From Arthrobacter hankyongi (GTDB taxonomy: Bacteria > Actinomycetota > Actinomycetes > Actinomycetales > Micrococcaceae): DNA of 64,000 bases. The notes beneath the pieces are model-generated. The model worked only from the letters and a program-made list of their open reading frames with translations. It ran no database searches and was not told the DNA's origin. The stretch is taken from NCBI RefSeq assembly GCF_022012395.1, contig NZ_JAKLTQ010000005.1, forward strand, positions 1 through 64,000, in the 5' to 3' direction. Shown piece after piece: positions 48,980-57,776 of the stretch. Position 1 is the stretch's first letter, and each line of letters opens with the position of its first letter. A program made the translations under genes and the position numbers.

Positions 48980-51094
48980 CTAAACCTGGGTAGTGTGGGC
49001 GATCGATTCGCGGGCGGCTTCGATGACGGCTTCGGTGGTGAGGCCGAATTCGCGGAACAGGGTCTTGTAGTCCGCCGAGGCGCCGTAGTGCTCCAGGGAC
49101 ACGGCGCGGCCGGCGTCGCCGAGCAGGCGGTGCCAGGACTGGGCTGTGCCGGCCTCGACGCTGACGCGGGCCCTGACGGCCGCGGGCAGCACGGATTCGC
49201 GGTAGGCGGCATCCTGGCGGTCGAACCATTCCAGGCAGGGCACCGAGACCACGCGGGTGGGGATGCCGTCGGCCTGCAGGGCCTGGCGGGCCTCCACGGC
49301 CAGCTGCACCTCGGAACCGGTGGCCAGCAGGATCACCTGAGGTGCGGTCGCGGTGCCGCCGTCCTGCGCCTCGGCGAGCACGTAGGCGCCCTTGGCAACG
49401 TTCGAGGCATCGGCGAAACCGTCCTGGCCGCGTTCGAACACCGGCAGGTTCTGCCGGGTCAGCACGATGCCGGCCGGGTGTTCATGGTTCTCCAGGATGG
49501 TCTTCCAGGCGTAGGCAGTCTCGTTGGCATCCGCGGGGCGGACGACGTCCAGGCCCGGGATGGCGCGCAGGGCCGAGAGCTGTTCCACCGGCTGGTGGGT
49601 CGGTCCGTCCTCGCCCAGGCCGATCGAGTCATGCGTCCAGACGTAGATCGAGGGCACGCCCATCAGCGCCGAGAGCCGGATGGCCGGTCGCTGGTAGTCG
49701 GAGAAGATCAGGAAGGTGCCCGAGAACGCGCGGGTCTTCGAGGAGAGCACGATGCCGTTGACGATCGAGGCCGCTGCGTGTTCGCGGATGCCGAAGTGCA
49801 GCACCCGGCCGTAGGGGTTGCCCGACCAGGCCTTGGTCTGGCGCGAGGCGGGGATGAACGAGGGTGCACCCTCGATGGTGGTGTTGTTGGACTCGGCCAG
49901 GTCCGCCGAGCCGCCCCAGAGCTCGGGCAGCACCGGGCCGATCGCATTGAGGACCTTGCCCGAGGCGGCCCGGGTCGACAGATCCTTTTCGGTGCCGAAC
50001 ACGGGCAGCGACTGCTCCCAGCCGGCGGGCAGTTCGAACTTCTGCACCCGGTCCAGCAGCGCGGCGTTCTCCGGGTTGGCCTCCCGCCAGGCGTTGTAGG
50101 ACTTGTCCCACTCGGCACGCGCGGCGGCCCCGCGGTCCGCCACCAGCCGGGCGTGCTCGAGGACCTCGTCGGCGATCTCGAAGCTTTGGTGCGGGTCGAA
50201 GCCGAGGCGTTCCTTCAGCGCGGCGACCTCGTCCTTGCCCAGGGCCGAGCCGTGGATCTTGCCGGTGTTCTGCTTGTTCGGCGCCGGCCAGCCGATGATG
50301 GTGCGCAGCGAGATGATCGAGGGCCGGCCGGTCTCGGCCTTCGCCGCGGCCAGGGCCTCATACAGTTCCTGGACGTCTTCGACGTACTCGCCGGTCCTGG
50401 TCCAGTCCACCCGCTGGGTGTGCCAGCCGTACGCCTCGTACCGCTTGAGCACGTCCTCGGTAAAGGAGATGTCGGTGTCGTCCTCGATCGAGATGTGGTT
50501 CTCGTCGTAGAGCACCACCAGGTTGCCCAGTTCCTGGTGTCCGGCCAGCGAGGACGCCTCCGAGGTGACGCCCTCCTGCAGATCCCCGTCCGAGGCGATG
50601 ACCCAGACGGTGTGGTCGAACGGGCTGGTGCCCGCCGCGGCGTCGGGATCGTACAGGCCGCGGGTGCGCCGCTGCGCGTAGGCGAAGCCGACGGCGGAGG
50701 CCAGGCCCTGGCCCAGCGGACCGGTGGTGATCTCCACCCCCGGGGTATGCCCGTACTCCGGGTGGCCCGGGGTCAGCGAACCCCAGGTCCGCAGCGCCTT
50801 CAGGTCCTTCAACTGCAGCCCGTAGCCGGAAAGGAACAGCTGCAGGTACAGGGTCAGCGACGTGTGCCCGGGGGAGAGAATGAACCGGTCCCGGCCGATC
50901 CACTCCGGATCCACCGGATCATGGCGCATCAGCTTCTGGAACAACAGGTACGCCGCCGGCGCCAGGCTCATCGCCGTGCCCGGATGTCCGTTACCCACCT
51001 TCTCCACCGCATCGGCCGCCAGCACGCGGATGGTGTCCACCGCCCGCGCATCCAGCTCCGACCAGGACAGTTGCGCTTCTTCCTCTTGTGGCAC
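48980..51094 (-). CDS. tkt: transketolase
   Basis: A thiamine-diphosphate enzyme of about 704 aa that transfers two-carbon units in the pentose phosphate path. Motifs are [19 protein letters not shown], the diphosphate/Mg site [20 protein letters not shown], and [20 protein letters not shown] in the pyrimidine-binding domain. I chose the GTG at 51094, which follows GAGAGGGG at normal spacing and lies about 10 residues before the conserved start. An ATG at 51187 would add 31 residues with rarer codons and no ribosome-binding site. It is the first gene of the six-gene operon and is divergent from ctaB. Confidence 0.95.
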   Translation of the reverse strand: MPQEEEAQLSWSELDARAVDTIRVLAADAVEKVGNGHPGTAMSLAPAAYLLFQKLMRHDPVDPEWIGRDRFILSPGHTSLTLYLQLFLSGYGLQLKDLKALRTWGSLTPGHPEYGHTPGVEITTGPLGQGLASAVGFAYAQRRTRGLYDPDAAAGTSPFDHTVWVIASDGDLQEGVTSEASSLAGHQELGNLVVLYDENHISIEDDTDISFTEDVLKRYEAYGWHTQRVDWTRTGEYVEDVQELYEALAAAKAETGRPSIISLRTIIGWPAPNKQNTGKIHGSALGKDEVAALKERLGFDPHQSFEIADEVLEHARLVADRGAAARAEWDKSYNAWREANPENAALLDRVQKFELPAGWEQSLPVFGTEKDLSTRAASGKVLNAIGPVLPELWGGSADLAESNNTTIEGAPSFIPASRQTKAWSGNPYGRVLHFGIREHAAASIVNGIVLSSKTRAFSGTFLIFSDYQRPAIRLSALMGVPSIYVWTHDSIGLGEDGPTHQPVEQLSALRAIPGLDVVRPADANETAYAWKTILENHEHPAGIVLTRQNLPVFERGQDGFADASNVAKGAYVLAEAQDGGTATAPQVILLATGSEVQLAVEARQALQADGIPTRVVSVPCLEWFDRQDAAYRESVLPAAVRARVSVEAGTAQSWHRLLGDAGRAVSLEHYGASADYKTLFREFGLTTEAVIEAARESIAHTTQV

Positions 51095-51187
51095 TTCCAG
51101 GGCCCCTCTCAGATCATTCGGCCAGCAGGACTGCAGTGAATCCGGGTCAGCGCCCAGGCGGCTGCTGCTGTATTCGAATTTCGCCAT

Positions 51188-51429
51188 GTTCTATGCGGCC
51201 GCCACGGTTTGCGCGGCGCTCAAGTCCACCATAGCGCGTGGGCGCGCCCGAGGCTGCTGTCAGGCAGCCAATTCCGATGCCGTGCCGGCAGCGCGGTGGC
51301 CCAGTCCGCCCGCGTGGCTCTCCGCACAGCCGGTGGAGGCGGGATTTCTACGGCGCATAGAGCGTATGATGGTGGTGCGCGCCCCTTCCCCAGGCCGCGC
51401 CGCCTTAAGGCCCAGCATCGCTGCTGGCC
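51188..51429. other. tkt-ctaB divergent intergenic region
   Basis: There is no gene here. On the minus strand TATGGT (51218-51223) is a possible -10 for tkt. On the plus strand TATGAT (51364-51369) is a possible -10 for ctaB. No convincing -35 or operator was found. Confidence 0.4.
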
Positions 51430-52413
51430 ATGACCTCGTCACCCGCAGAACTGAGTGGTATTCCATTGAACATCCAGAGCGCCCCGGCACAGTTGGCCGA
51501 AGCCCCGGGTAGTCCCGGTTTCTCACGCAAGCTCAAAGCCTATGTGGCGCTCACCAAACCGCGGGTCATCGAACTGCTGCTGGTCACCACGCTGCCCACG
51601 ATGATTTTCGCTCAGCGCGGCTTCCCGGACCTCGGACTGATCGTGGCCACGATGATCGGCGGCGCCTTCGCCGCCGGTTCCGCCGGTGCCTTCAACTGCT
51701 ATATCGACCGGGACATGGACAAGCTGATGCACCGGACGGAGAACCGTCCGCTGGTCACCGGCGAGGTCACCCCGCGGCAGGCACTGGTCTTCGCCTGGCT
51801 GCTCGGCATTCTCTCCATTGCCATCCTCTGGTTTGGGGCCAACCCGCTGGCGGGCGTGCTGGGGGTCGGGGCCATCTTCTTCTATGTGGTCATCTACACC
51901 CTGATCCTCAAGCGCCGCACCGCCCAGAACATCATCTGGGGCGGGGCTGCCGGCTGCTTCCCGGTGCTGATTGCCTGGGCCGCGGTCGCGAACACGGTCG
52001 AGTGGCCGGCCATCATCCTGTTCATGGTGATTTTCCTCTGGACGCCGCCGCACTACTGGCCGCTGTCCATGAAGTACAGCGACGACTACAACGCGGCCAA
52101 CGTACCGATGCTCGGGGCCATCGCCGGTGCCCGGGTAGTGGCCACCCAGGTGGTGCTGTACGGCTGGGCCACCGTCGCGTGTTCGCTGCTGCTGGTGCCG
52201 GTGGGCGGCGCGGGGTGGACCTACACCATTGCCGCCGTGCTCAGCGGCGGTTGGTTCCTGTACGAGTCCCACCTGCTGTACAACCGCGCCAAGGCCGGCG
52301 AGGTGGCCAACAAGGTGGCCATGCGCGTGTTCCATGGCTCAATCAGCTACCTGACGGTCCTCTTCTTGGCCCTGGCCGTGGATCCCTTCATCGGCGGGCC
52401 TCTCTTCAGCTAG
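51430..52413 (+). CDS. ctaB: protoheme IX farnesyltransferase (heme O synthase)
   Basis: A 327-aa UbiA-type membrane prenyltransferase that attaches farnesyl to heme B to make heme O for aa3-type cytochrome oxidase. The first allylic-diphosphate motif is [20 protein letters not shown], and the second region is [15 protein letters not shown]. About nine hydrophobic helices follow a 35-residue soluble N-terminus. The ATG at 51430 lacks a strong ribosome-binding site; a later start is possible. It is paired with ctaA (heme A synthase), which converges on it. Confidence 0.94.
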   Translation: MTSSPAELSGIPLNIQSAPAQLAEAPGSPGFSRKLKAYVALTKPRVIELLLVTTLPTMIFAQRGFPDLGLIVATMIGGAFAAGSAGAFNCYIDRDMDKLMHRTENRPLVTGEVTPRQALVFAWLLGILSIAILWFGANPLAGVLGVGAIFFYVVIYTLILKRRTAQNIIWGGAAGCFPVLIAWAAVANTVEWPAIILFMVIFLWTPPHYWPLSMKYSDDYNAANVPMLGAIAGARVVATQVVLYGWATVACSLLLVPVGGAGWTYTIAAVLSGGWFLYESHLLYNRAKAGEVANKVAMRVFHGSISYLTVLFLALAVDPFIGGPLFS

Positions 52414-52440
52414 GTCTGCCTGGTTAGGCCAGAGATGCCA

Positions 52441-52471
52441 GGCCCGCCGCCCTCCGGGCAGCGGGCCTTTC
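52441..52471 (+). terminator. rho-independent terminator of ctaB
   Basis: GGCCCGC (52441-52447) pairs with GCGGGCC (52461-52467); CGCCCTCCGGGCA between them can pair further. TTTCT follows. Confidence 0.75.
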
Positions 52472-52540
52472 TGGTACCAAGGACGCGCGGGGCACAAAGT
52501 TCCGCATCCAGTGCGCGCGGAATCCATCAACCTCTGGCTG

Positions 52541-52594
52541 AGTGTGCGTGAAGCCTGCGTTCCGGCCCCGAAACGTGGGCTTCACGCACACTCA
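52541..52594. repeat. perfect 16-bp-arm inverted repeat
   Basis: GAGTGTGCGTGAAGCC (52541-52556) is matched exactly by GGCTTCACGCACACTC (52579-52594). Within the 22-nt centre, CGTT and AACG can pair too, leaving a loop of about ten. No T-tract follows on either strand. Confidence 0.85.
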
Positions 52595-52651
52595 ACGTTT
52601 ATTAGGTGACTGGGGGGGGCGGGCCGTTCCGGACGTGGCTCGGGACACGAA

Positions 52652-52679
52652 CGCCGTCGTCGGTTGCCCGACGACGGCG
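52652..52679. terminator. hairpin at the end of ctaA
   Basis: CGCCGTCGTCGG and CCGACGACGGCG form a perfect 12-bp stem with loop TTGC, 49 bp beyond the ctaA stop. There is no T-run on the minus strand; on the plus strand CTCTACTTT follows. It is probably a terminator of either or both converging genes. Confidence 0.6.
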
Positions 52680-52727
52680 CTCTACTTTGCCCTACGGCGG
52701 CCGGCCCTGTTCCGGCCGGTTATCGCC

Positions 52728-53681
52728 TTAGTGCCGCTCAGCCGCGAGCGGCTGGTGGGTGGTTCCCACGTAGATGACGTGGGTAGCCGCGGCGGCCAGC
52801 AGCGAGGCCCCGAGCATGTGCATGCCCACCAGCAGGATGGGCAGCCCGGTGAAGTGCTGGATGTAGCCGATGAGTCCCTGCACCGCAATGGCCGCAGCAA
52901 AAAGCACCATCGGGCGGCGTAGCTGGGTGAGCTCCCGGTTGCGCAGGACCATGACCAGCAGCACGACGGTGCAGGCCACCAGCAGGTACACGGGCAGGGC
53001 ATGTGCGCGGGTGGTCAGGTCCGGATCCAGTCCGTTGCGGGGCGCGTTGGCGTCCCCGGCATGTGGGCCGGAGCCGGTGACGACCACGCCAAGCACGATC
53101 GCGACAGCGCTGAGCACACCGCTGGTCCAGAGCAGTTGCCGCACGCCGGATGTGCCGCGTGCCGGCACCCTGGCCGCGGCGGCGTCGTTGGTCAGCCACG
53201 CCCGGTGGACGAGCACGGTGGCGGTGGCGATCATGGCCATGGAGACGACGAAATGGGAGCCCACTACCCACGGGTTCAGGTGCGTCCAGACCGTAATGCC
53301 GCCGATGACCGCCTGCGCGGGAATGCCCAGCAGCAGCGCAAGCGCGAGGCCGAAGAGGTCCTTGCGCTCCCGGCGCATGTTCCAGACGGAGACCAGCATG
53401 GCGACCGCGATGACGCCCAGGACGAAGGTCAGCGTCCGGTTGCCGAACTCGATGATGCCGTGGATGCCCATTTCATGCGTGGCGACCAGGGATTCGGGCG
53501 TGCACTTGGGCCAGGTGGGGCAGCCCAGACCGGAGGCCGTCAGCCTCACGGCGCCGCCGGTGACGACGATGAGGATCTCGGAAACCAGCGAGGCCACGGC
53601 CAGGGCCCGGACGGCCTTCGTGGGTTCGGCCGGGAGCCGTCGGACGGAGTCGCGCAGGCGCGCTGTGGGTGTTGCAGACAT
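52728..53681 (-). CDS. ctaA: heme A synthase
   Basis: A 317-aa COX15/CtaA membrane oxidase converting heme O to heme A. Eight hydrophobic helices are visible. His residues for heme ligation lie in ATHEMGIHGIIEFGNRTLT, GSHFVVSMAMI, ARAHALPVYLLVA and VGMHMLGASL. An extracytoplasmic Cys pair is present in ASGLGCPTWPKC, as in Bacillus and actinobacterial CtaA. The ATG at 53681 has only a weak ribosome-binding site. It follows the ABC permease gene by 5 nt, so the two-gene ABC system and ctaA are one operon. Confidence 0.93.
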   Translation of the reverse strand: MSATPTARLRDSVRRLPAEPTKAVRALAVASLVSEILIVVTGGAVRLTASGLGCPTWPKCTPESLVATHEMGIHGIIEFGNRTLTFVLGVIAVAMLVSVWNMRRERKDLFGLALALLLGIPAQAVIGGITVWTHLNPWVVGSHFVVSMAMIATATVLVHRAWLTNDAAAARVPARGTSGVRQLLWTSGVLSAVAIVLGVVVTGSGPHAGDANAPRNGLDPDLTTRAHALPVYLLVACTVVLLVMVLRNRELTQLRRPMVLFAAAIAVQGLIGYIQHFTGLPILLVGMHMLGASLLAAAATHVIYVGTTHQPLAAERH

Positions 53682-53686
53682 GGTGT

Positions 53687-54430
53687 TCAGCTCCATTTGA
53701 ACCAGCGGATGGCGGCCATGCTGGCCAGCACGGTCCAGACCAGCAGGATGACGGATGCGAGGGGATTGAACTGTGCGTCGATCAGCGCGCTGCGCAGGGC
53801 GTCGCCCAAGGCGGTCGAAGGCAGCAGGTGGGCCACCGGTTCGTACACGTCCGGCCAGCTGGTAGTCGGAAAGAGGATGCCGCCGGCAGCGGCGAGCAGG
53901 ACCCACAGCAGGTTCGTGATAGCCAACGTAGCTTCCGGCCTGACCGTGCCGGCGATCAGCAGCCCCAGCGAGGTGAAGGCCGCAGCCCCCAGCACGAGCT
54001 GGACCAGGGCCGGCAGCAGCCCGCCGGGAGCAGGCTGCCAGCCCAGCAGCAGGGCGGTGCCGCCGACGACGACGACCTGGATGGCCATCACCGTCAGGAC
54101 CGCGATGATCTTGCCCAGGATCAGCCCGCTCTGGCCAAGCGGCGTGGTGGACAGGAAGCGCAGGACGCCGTAGCGGCGGTCGAAGCCGGTGGCGATGCCC
54201 TGGCCGGTCAGGGCCGTGGACACGGTACACAGCGCCAGCACGCCCGGCGCGGCCAGATCGATCCTGCTGTCGGTGAAGGTATCCAGCAGGGGAGTGACGA
54301 CCAGGCCCACCAGCGCCATCAGCGGCAGGATGATGGCGATCAGCAACTGTTCGCCATTGCGCAGCATGGCCAGGGTCTCGTAGCGGCCCTGCAGCAGGAC
54401 CCGGCGGGCGAGCGTAGCCGGTGCGCTCAT
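53687..54430 (-). CDS. ABC-2 type transporter permease
   Basis: A 247-aa integral membrane protein with six hydrophobic segments, including LLIAIILPLMALVGLVVTPL, LVLGAAAFTSLGLLIAGTV and LLWVLLAAAGGILFP. It forms a transporter with the ATPase encoded just upstream, with a 4-nt ATGA overlap. In M. tuberculosis a similar pair (Rv1457c-Rv1458c) lies between the ctaA-like gene and sufR, so the position is ancestral. Its cargo is unknown; the link to ctaA hints at the cytochrome-oxidase or heme path but does not prove it. Confidence 0.87.
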   Translation of the reverse strand: MSAPATLARRVLLQGRYETLAMLRNGEQLLIAIILPLMALVGLVVTPLLDTFTDSRIDLAAPGVLALCTVSTALTGQGIATGFDRRYGVLRFLSTTPLGQSGLILGKIIAVLTVMAIQVVVVGGTALLLGWQPAPGGLLPALVQLVLGAAAFTSLGLLIAGTVRPEATLAITNLLWVLLAAAGGILFPTTSWPDVYEPVAHLLPSTALGDALRSALIDAQFNPLASVILLVWTVLASMAAIRWFKWS

Positions 54431-55377
54431 CTCAATTCCTTTCCAGAGATGTCCAGGAAGACATCCTCCAGCGACCGCGGCGCCATGTGGATGGCCGAGG
54501 GCATCACGGACTTCTCCGCCCAGGCGGCCGCCAGGGCCTGCAGATGGACGGGGCCCAGGGGCCCGGACAGGCTGTAGCGGCCCGGGACGGATTCGCTGAC
54601 CTCGAGCCCGGCCACCGGCGGAAAGTCCAGCCCGGGGGCGGCGTCGAAGGTCAGCAGTCGGTCCACGCCGGCGCTGGTGTCCGTCGCGGCGGTCAGTTCG
54701 GGCACGGTGCCGTGCAGCACCGTCCGTCCGGCGTCGATGATGAAGACATAGTCGGCCAGCCGCTGTGCATCGTCCATCAGGTGCGTGGTCAGGATGATGC
54801 CCAGCCCCTCCCGGCGCAGCTCCTGGATCAGTTCGAACACCACGGAGCGGGACTGTGGATCGAGGCCGGCGCTTGGTTCGTCGAGGAAGAGGACCTCGGG
54901 ATTGCCCACCAGCGCGGCGGCCATGGCCACGCGCTGCTTCTGGCCGCCGGACAGCCGGCGGATGGGGGTGTTCGCGAAGGTATTGATGCCCAGCCGCTCC
55001 ACGAGGTCGTCTACGTTCCGCGGGTGCGAGTACATGCCGGCCACGTGGCGCAGCAGCGGCACCGGCCGGACGGCCTGGGGCAGGCCGCCTTCCTGGAGCA
55101 TGACGCCGACCCGGCTGCGCAGCTGCGCCCCGGCCTGGAACGGTTCCTGACCCAGCAGGCGCACGGTGCCGCCGGTGGGCTTGAGCAGGCCTTGGGCGCA
55201 GGCCAGGGTGGTGGTCTTGCCTGCGCCGTTGGGCCCCAGCAGGGCGGTGACTTCGCCGGGGTAGGCGCGCAGATGGACGCCGGCCAGCACGCGGACCATC
55301 TTGTTGTCCAAGGCCTCAACCGGGCCCAGGTCTTTCACAAGCCCCTGGATGTCGAGGCAGGGTTCCGATTTAGGCAC
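54427..55377 (-). CDS. ABC transporter ATP-binding protein
   Basis: A 316-aa ATPase of the drug/lipid-exporter type. Walker A is GPNGAGKTTTLACA, the signature is LSGGQKQRVAMA, Walker B is EVLFLDEPSAGLD and the switch His follows in ILTTHLMDDAQ. The extra C-terminal ~90 residues are typical of CcmA/DrrA-like proteins. The first gene of the operon with the permease and ctaA, it is divergent from sufR; their 105-bp intergenic region holds two palindromes. The ATG at 55377 has a GGTGCC region upstream but no strong ribosome-binding site. Confidence 0.9.
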   Translation of the reverse strand: MPKSEPCLDIQGLVKDLGPVEALDNKMVRVLAGVHLRAYPGEVTALLGPNGAGKTTTLACAQGLLKPTGGTVRLLGQEPFQAGAQLRSRVGVMLQEGGLPQAVRPVPLLRHVAGMYSHPRNVDDLVERLGINTFANTPIRRLSGGQKQRVAMAAALVGNPEVLFLDEPSAGLDPQSRSVVFELIQELRREGLGIILTTHLMDDAQRLADYVFIIDAGRTVLHGTVPELTAATDTSAGVDRLLTFDAAPGLDFPPVAGLEVSESVPGRYSLSGPLGPVHLQALAAAWAEKSVMPSAIHMAPRSLEDVFLDISGKELR

Positions 55378-55397
55378 CGGACCATTCTACGTCACTT

Positions 55398-55418
55398 GCT
55401 TCTACGCCACGTAGAAGC
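55398..55418. promoter_or_regulatory. palindrome between ABC operon and sufR
   Basis: GCTTCTACG-CCA-CGTAGAAGC has perfect 9-bp arms. An additional half-site, TTCTACG, lies at 55385-55391. It is well placed to control the divergent ABC operon, the suf operon, or both. Confidence 0.55.
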
Positions 55419-55432
55419 AGCGCCCCTCCCGC

Positions 55433-55446
55433 TAAGGACTGCCTTA
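55433..55446. promoter_or_regulatory. second palindrome upstream of sufR
   Basis: TAAGG-ACTG-CCTTA has 5-bp arms and lies 37 bp before the likely sufR start. It resembles part of a DtxR/IdeR-like box but does not match the full 19-mer. Confidence 0.35.
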
Positions 55447-55482
55447 CTGGAGGGGCGGAACAGAATAGGACATGATTGTGTT

Positions 55483-56292
55483 GTGTATTCCGTGATTAAG
55501 CCCATGCCTTCGCGCGCCCATGATGCTGCGCGGCTGGACGCGGAGGAGCGCACCCGGGACCGGGTGCTGAGTGCAGTGCTCGAGCACGGCCCGGTGAGCG
55601 CCGCCGAACTGGGCGAGCAGCTGGGTTTCACTCCCGCCGCCGTGCGCCGCCACCTTGACGCCCTGTCCCGCAAGAGCCTGATCGAGGTCAAGCTCGTGTC
55701 GAATTCGGCCAACGGGGCCGGTCGTCCCGCCCGCAAGTACGTGCTGAGCCGGCAGGGCCAGTTCCGGCTCGGGGACGATTACCTGGACATCGCGCGGACC
55801 GCCCTGGCGGCGCTGGCCGAAGCTGCCGGGGCGGAGGCCGTGACTGAATTCGCCCGCACCCGGTACCGTGAGATGGAGCAGCGTTACCGCCCTGCCGTCG
55901 AGGCGGCCGGCCCGGATATCGAAGCCCGCGCCGAGGCCTTGGCCCGGCTGCTGACCGAAGATGGTTTCGTTGGCTCCACCCGGCTGGTCGGTGCCGGCAC
56001 GAAGCCCGAGGGGCAGCGTGGTGGCAAGGCGGTCATGCTGAGCATGCAGCTGTGCCAGGGGCACTGCCCGGTGCAGCAGCTCGCGGCTGACTTCCCGGTC
56101 TTCTGCGATAGCGAAACCGAATTATTCGCCCGGCTGCTGGGAGTGGACGTACGCCGTCTGTCCACGCTGGCCAGCGGCGGTCATGTCTGTACGACCCACA
56201 TCCCTGTGGGCCGAACAAGGTCTGCGGCTGGGCAGGACGAGCCAGCGACAGCAACCAGAAGAGTATCCATCAAGCTGCAAGAGAGGCCGTGA
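55483..56292 (+). CDS. sufR: iron-sulfur cluster regulator SufR
   Basis: A 269-aa DeoR/ArsR-type winged-helix repressor of the suf operon. The helix-turn-helix is [20 protein letters not shown]. The C-terminus has the SufR cysteines in LCQGHCPV (Cys191, Cys195), FC (Cys208) and GGHVCTTHI (Cys236); the family binds a 4Fe-4S cluster with such residues and represses when the cluster is present. The GTG at 55483 is preceded by CATGAT and 6 nt, a slightly weak leaderless arrangement; GTG 55492 and ATG 55504 are alternatives. Its stop overlaps the sufB ATG (TGATG). Confidence 0.92.
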   Translation: MYSVIKPMPSRAHDAARLDAEERTRDRVLSAVLEHGPVSAAELGEQLGFTPAAVRRHLDALSRKSLIEVKLVSNSANGAGRPARKYVLSRQGQFRLGDDYLDIARTALAALAEAAGAEAVTEFARTRYREMEQRYRPAVEAAGPDIEARAEALARLLTEDGFVGSTRLVGAGTKPEGQRGGKAVMLSMQLCQGHCPVQQLAADFPVFCDSETELFARLLGVDVRRLSTLASGGHVCTTHIPVGRTRSAAGQDEPATATRRVSIKLQERP

Positions 56293-57776
56293 TGACGGAC
56301 CAAGTGGATCACCGCATCCAGGACGCAGTCGGCTCGACCGACGTCCCGGACACCACCATTTCCGAGATTCTTGAGAAGAACCCCGAACTGCACGGCATCG
56401 GTACCTATGAGTACGGTTGGGCGGACAAGACCGATGCCGGCGCCAACGCGCGGCGTGGCCTGAACGAGGACGTCGTGCGCGACATCTCGGCCAAGAAGAA
56501 CGAGCCCGAGTGGATGCTCGACCTGCGCCTGAAGGGCCTGAAGTACTTCGACCGTAAGCCCATGCCCACCTGGGGCGCGGACCTGTCCGGGATCGACTTC
56601 GACAACATCAAGTACTTCGTGCGTTCCACGGAAAAGCAGGCGGCCACCTGGGAAGACCTCCCCGAGGACATCCGGAACACGTACGAGAAGCTGGGCATCC
56701 CGGAAGCCGAGCGCAGCCGCCTGGTCTCCGGCGTGGCGGCCCAGTACGAGTCCGAGGTGGTCTACCACCAGATCCGCGAGGACCTCGAAGCCCAGGGCGT
56801 CATCTTCCTGGACACCGACACCGCACTGCGCGAGCACCCGGAGATCTTCCAGGAGTACTTCGGCTCCGTCATCCCGGTGGGCGACAACAAGTTCGCCTCG
56901 CTGAACACCGCCGTCTGGTCCGGCGGCTCCTTCGTGTACGTGCCCAAGGGCGTGCACGTGGAAATCCCGCTGCAGGCCTACTTCCGGATCAACACCGAGA
57001 ACATGGGCCAGTTCGAGCGGACCCTGATCATCGCCGATGAGGATTCCTACGTCCACTACATCGAAGGCTGCACCGCGCCGATCTACACCTCGGACTCGCT
57101 GCACTCCGCCGTCGTCGAAATCATCGTGAAGAAGAACGCCCGGGTGCGGTACACGACCATCCAGAACTGGTCCAACAACGTCTACAACCTGGTCACCAAG
57201 CGCGCCATCGCCCACGAGGGCGCCACCATGGAATGGGTCGACGGCAACATCGGCTCGAAGGTGACCATGAAGTACCCGGCGGTGTACCTGGTCGGCGAGC
57301 ACGCCAAGGGCGAGACGCTCTCGATCGCCTTCGCCGGCGCCGGCCAGCACCAGGACACCGGCTCGAAGATGGTGCACATCGCGCCGAACACCAAGAGCTC
57401 GATCATCTCCAAGTCCGTGGCCCGCGGCGGCGGCCGGGCCGCCTACCGCGGCCTGGTCCAGGTCCGCGAGGGCGCCGAGCACTCGGCCAACACGGTGCGC
57501 TGTGACGCGCTGCTGGTAGACACCATTTCGCGCTCGGATACCTACCCGTACGTGGACATCCGCGAGGACGACGTCACCATGGGCCACGAGGCCACGGTCT
57601 CGCGCGTCAGCGAGGAGCAGCTGTTCTACCTGATGTCCCGCGGCCTGCCCGAGGACGAGGCCATGGCCATGATCGTGCGCGGCTTCATCGAGCCGATCGC
57701 CCGCGAGCTGCCGATGGAGTATGCGCTCGAGCTGAACCGCCTGATTGAACTGCAGATGGAAGGGTCCGTAGGTTAA
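56292..57776 (+). CDS. sufB: Fe-S cluster assembly protein SufB
   Basis: A 494-aa scaffold subunit of the SufBCD complex, on which 4Fe-4S clusters are built. Family blocks are [58 protein letters not shown] and [14 protein letters not shown]. The conserved Cys in EGCTAP is intact. No intein is present, unlike M. tuberculosis SufB. ATG 56292 shares a base with the sufR stop and follows GAGAGG. sufD follows with a one-base overlap (TAATG). Confidence 0.97.
   Translation: MTDQVDHRIQDAVGSTDVPDTTISEILEKNPELHGIGTYEYGWADKTDAGANARRGLNEDVVRDISAKKNEPEWMLDLRLKGLKYFDRKPMPTWGADLSGIDFDNIKYFVRSTEKQAATWEDLPEDIRNTYEKLGIPEAERSRLVSGVAAQYESEVVYHQIREDLEAQGVIFLDTDTALREHPEIFQEYFGSVIPVGDNKFASLNTAVWSGGSFVYVPKGVHVEIPLQAYFRINTENMGQFERTLIIADEDSYVHYIEGCTAPIYTSDSLHSAVVEIIVKKNARVRYTTIQNWSNNVYNLVTKRAIAHEGATMEWVDGNIGSKVTMKYPAVYLVGEHAKGETLSIAFAGAGQHQDTGSKMVHIAPNTKSSIISKSVARGGGRAAYRGLVQVREGAEHSANTVRCDALLVDTISRSDTYPYVDIREDDVTMGHEATVSRVSEEQLFYLMSRGLPEDEAMAMIVRGFIEPIARELPMEYALELNRLIELQMEGSVG

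Larger units (their letters stand above)
52414..52727. other. convergent ctaB-ctaA intergenic region
   Basis: No gene is supported in this 314-bp stretch. It holds a terminator for ctaB, a long inverted repeat (52541-52594), a run of eight G (52612-52619) and a second strong hairpin (52652-52679) near the end of ctaA. Confidence 0.6.

Noticed and set aside
52541-52594. The long inverted repeat as a terminator
   Set aside because: There is no T-tract on either strand, and both ctaB and ctaA have other, better-placed hairpins. It is kept as an unexplained repeat.
52542-52922. A plus-strand frame of 126 codons in the ctaB-ctaA gap
   Set aside because: It begins inside the inverted repeat, runs antisense into ctaA and shows no recognisable protein sequence.
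55433-55446. TAAGG-ACTG-CCTTA as a full DtxR/IdeR box
   Set aside because: Only the inner arms agree. The full 19-bp consensus TWAGGTWAGSCTWACCTWA is not met, so it is reported only as a palindrome.
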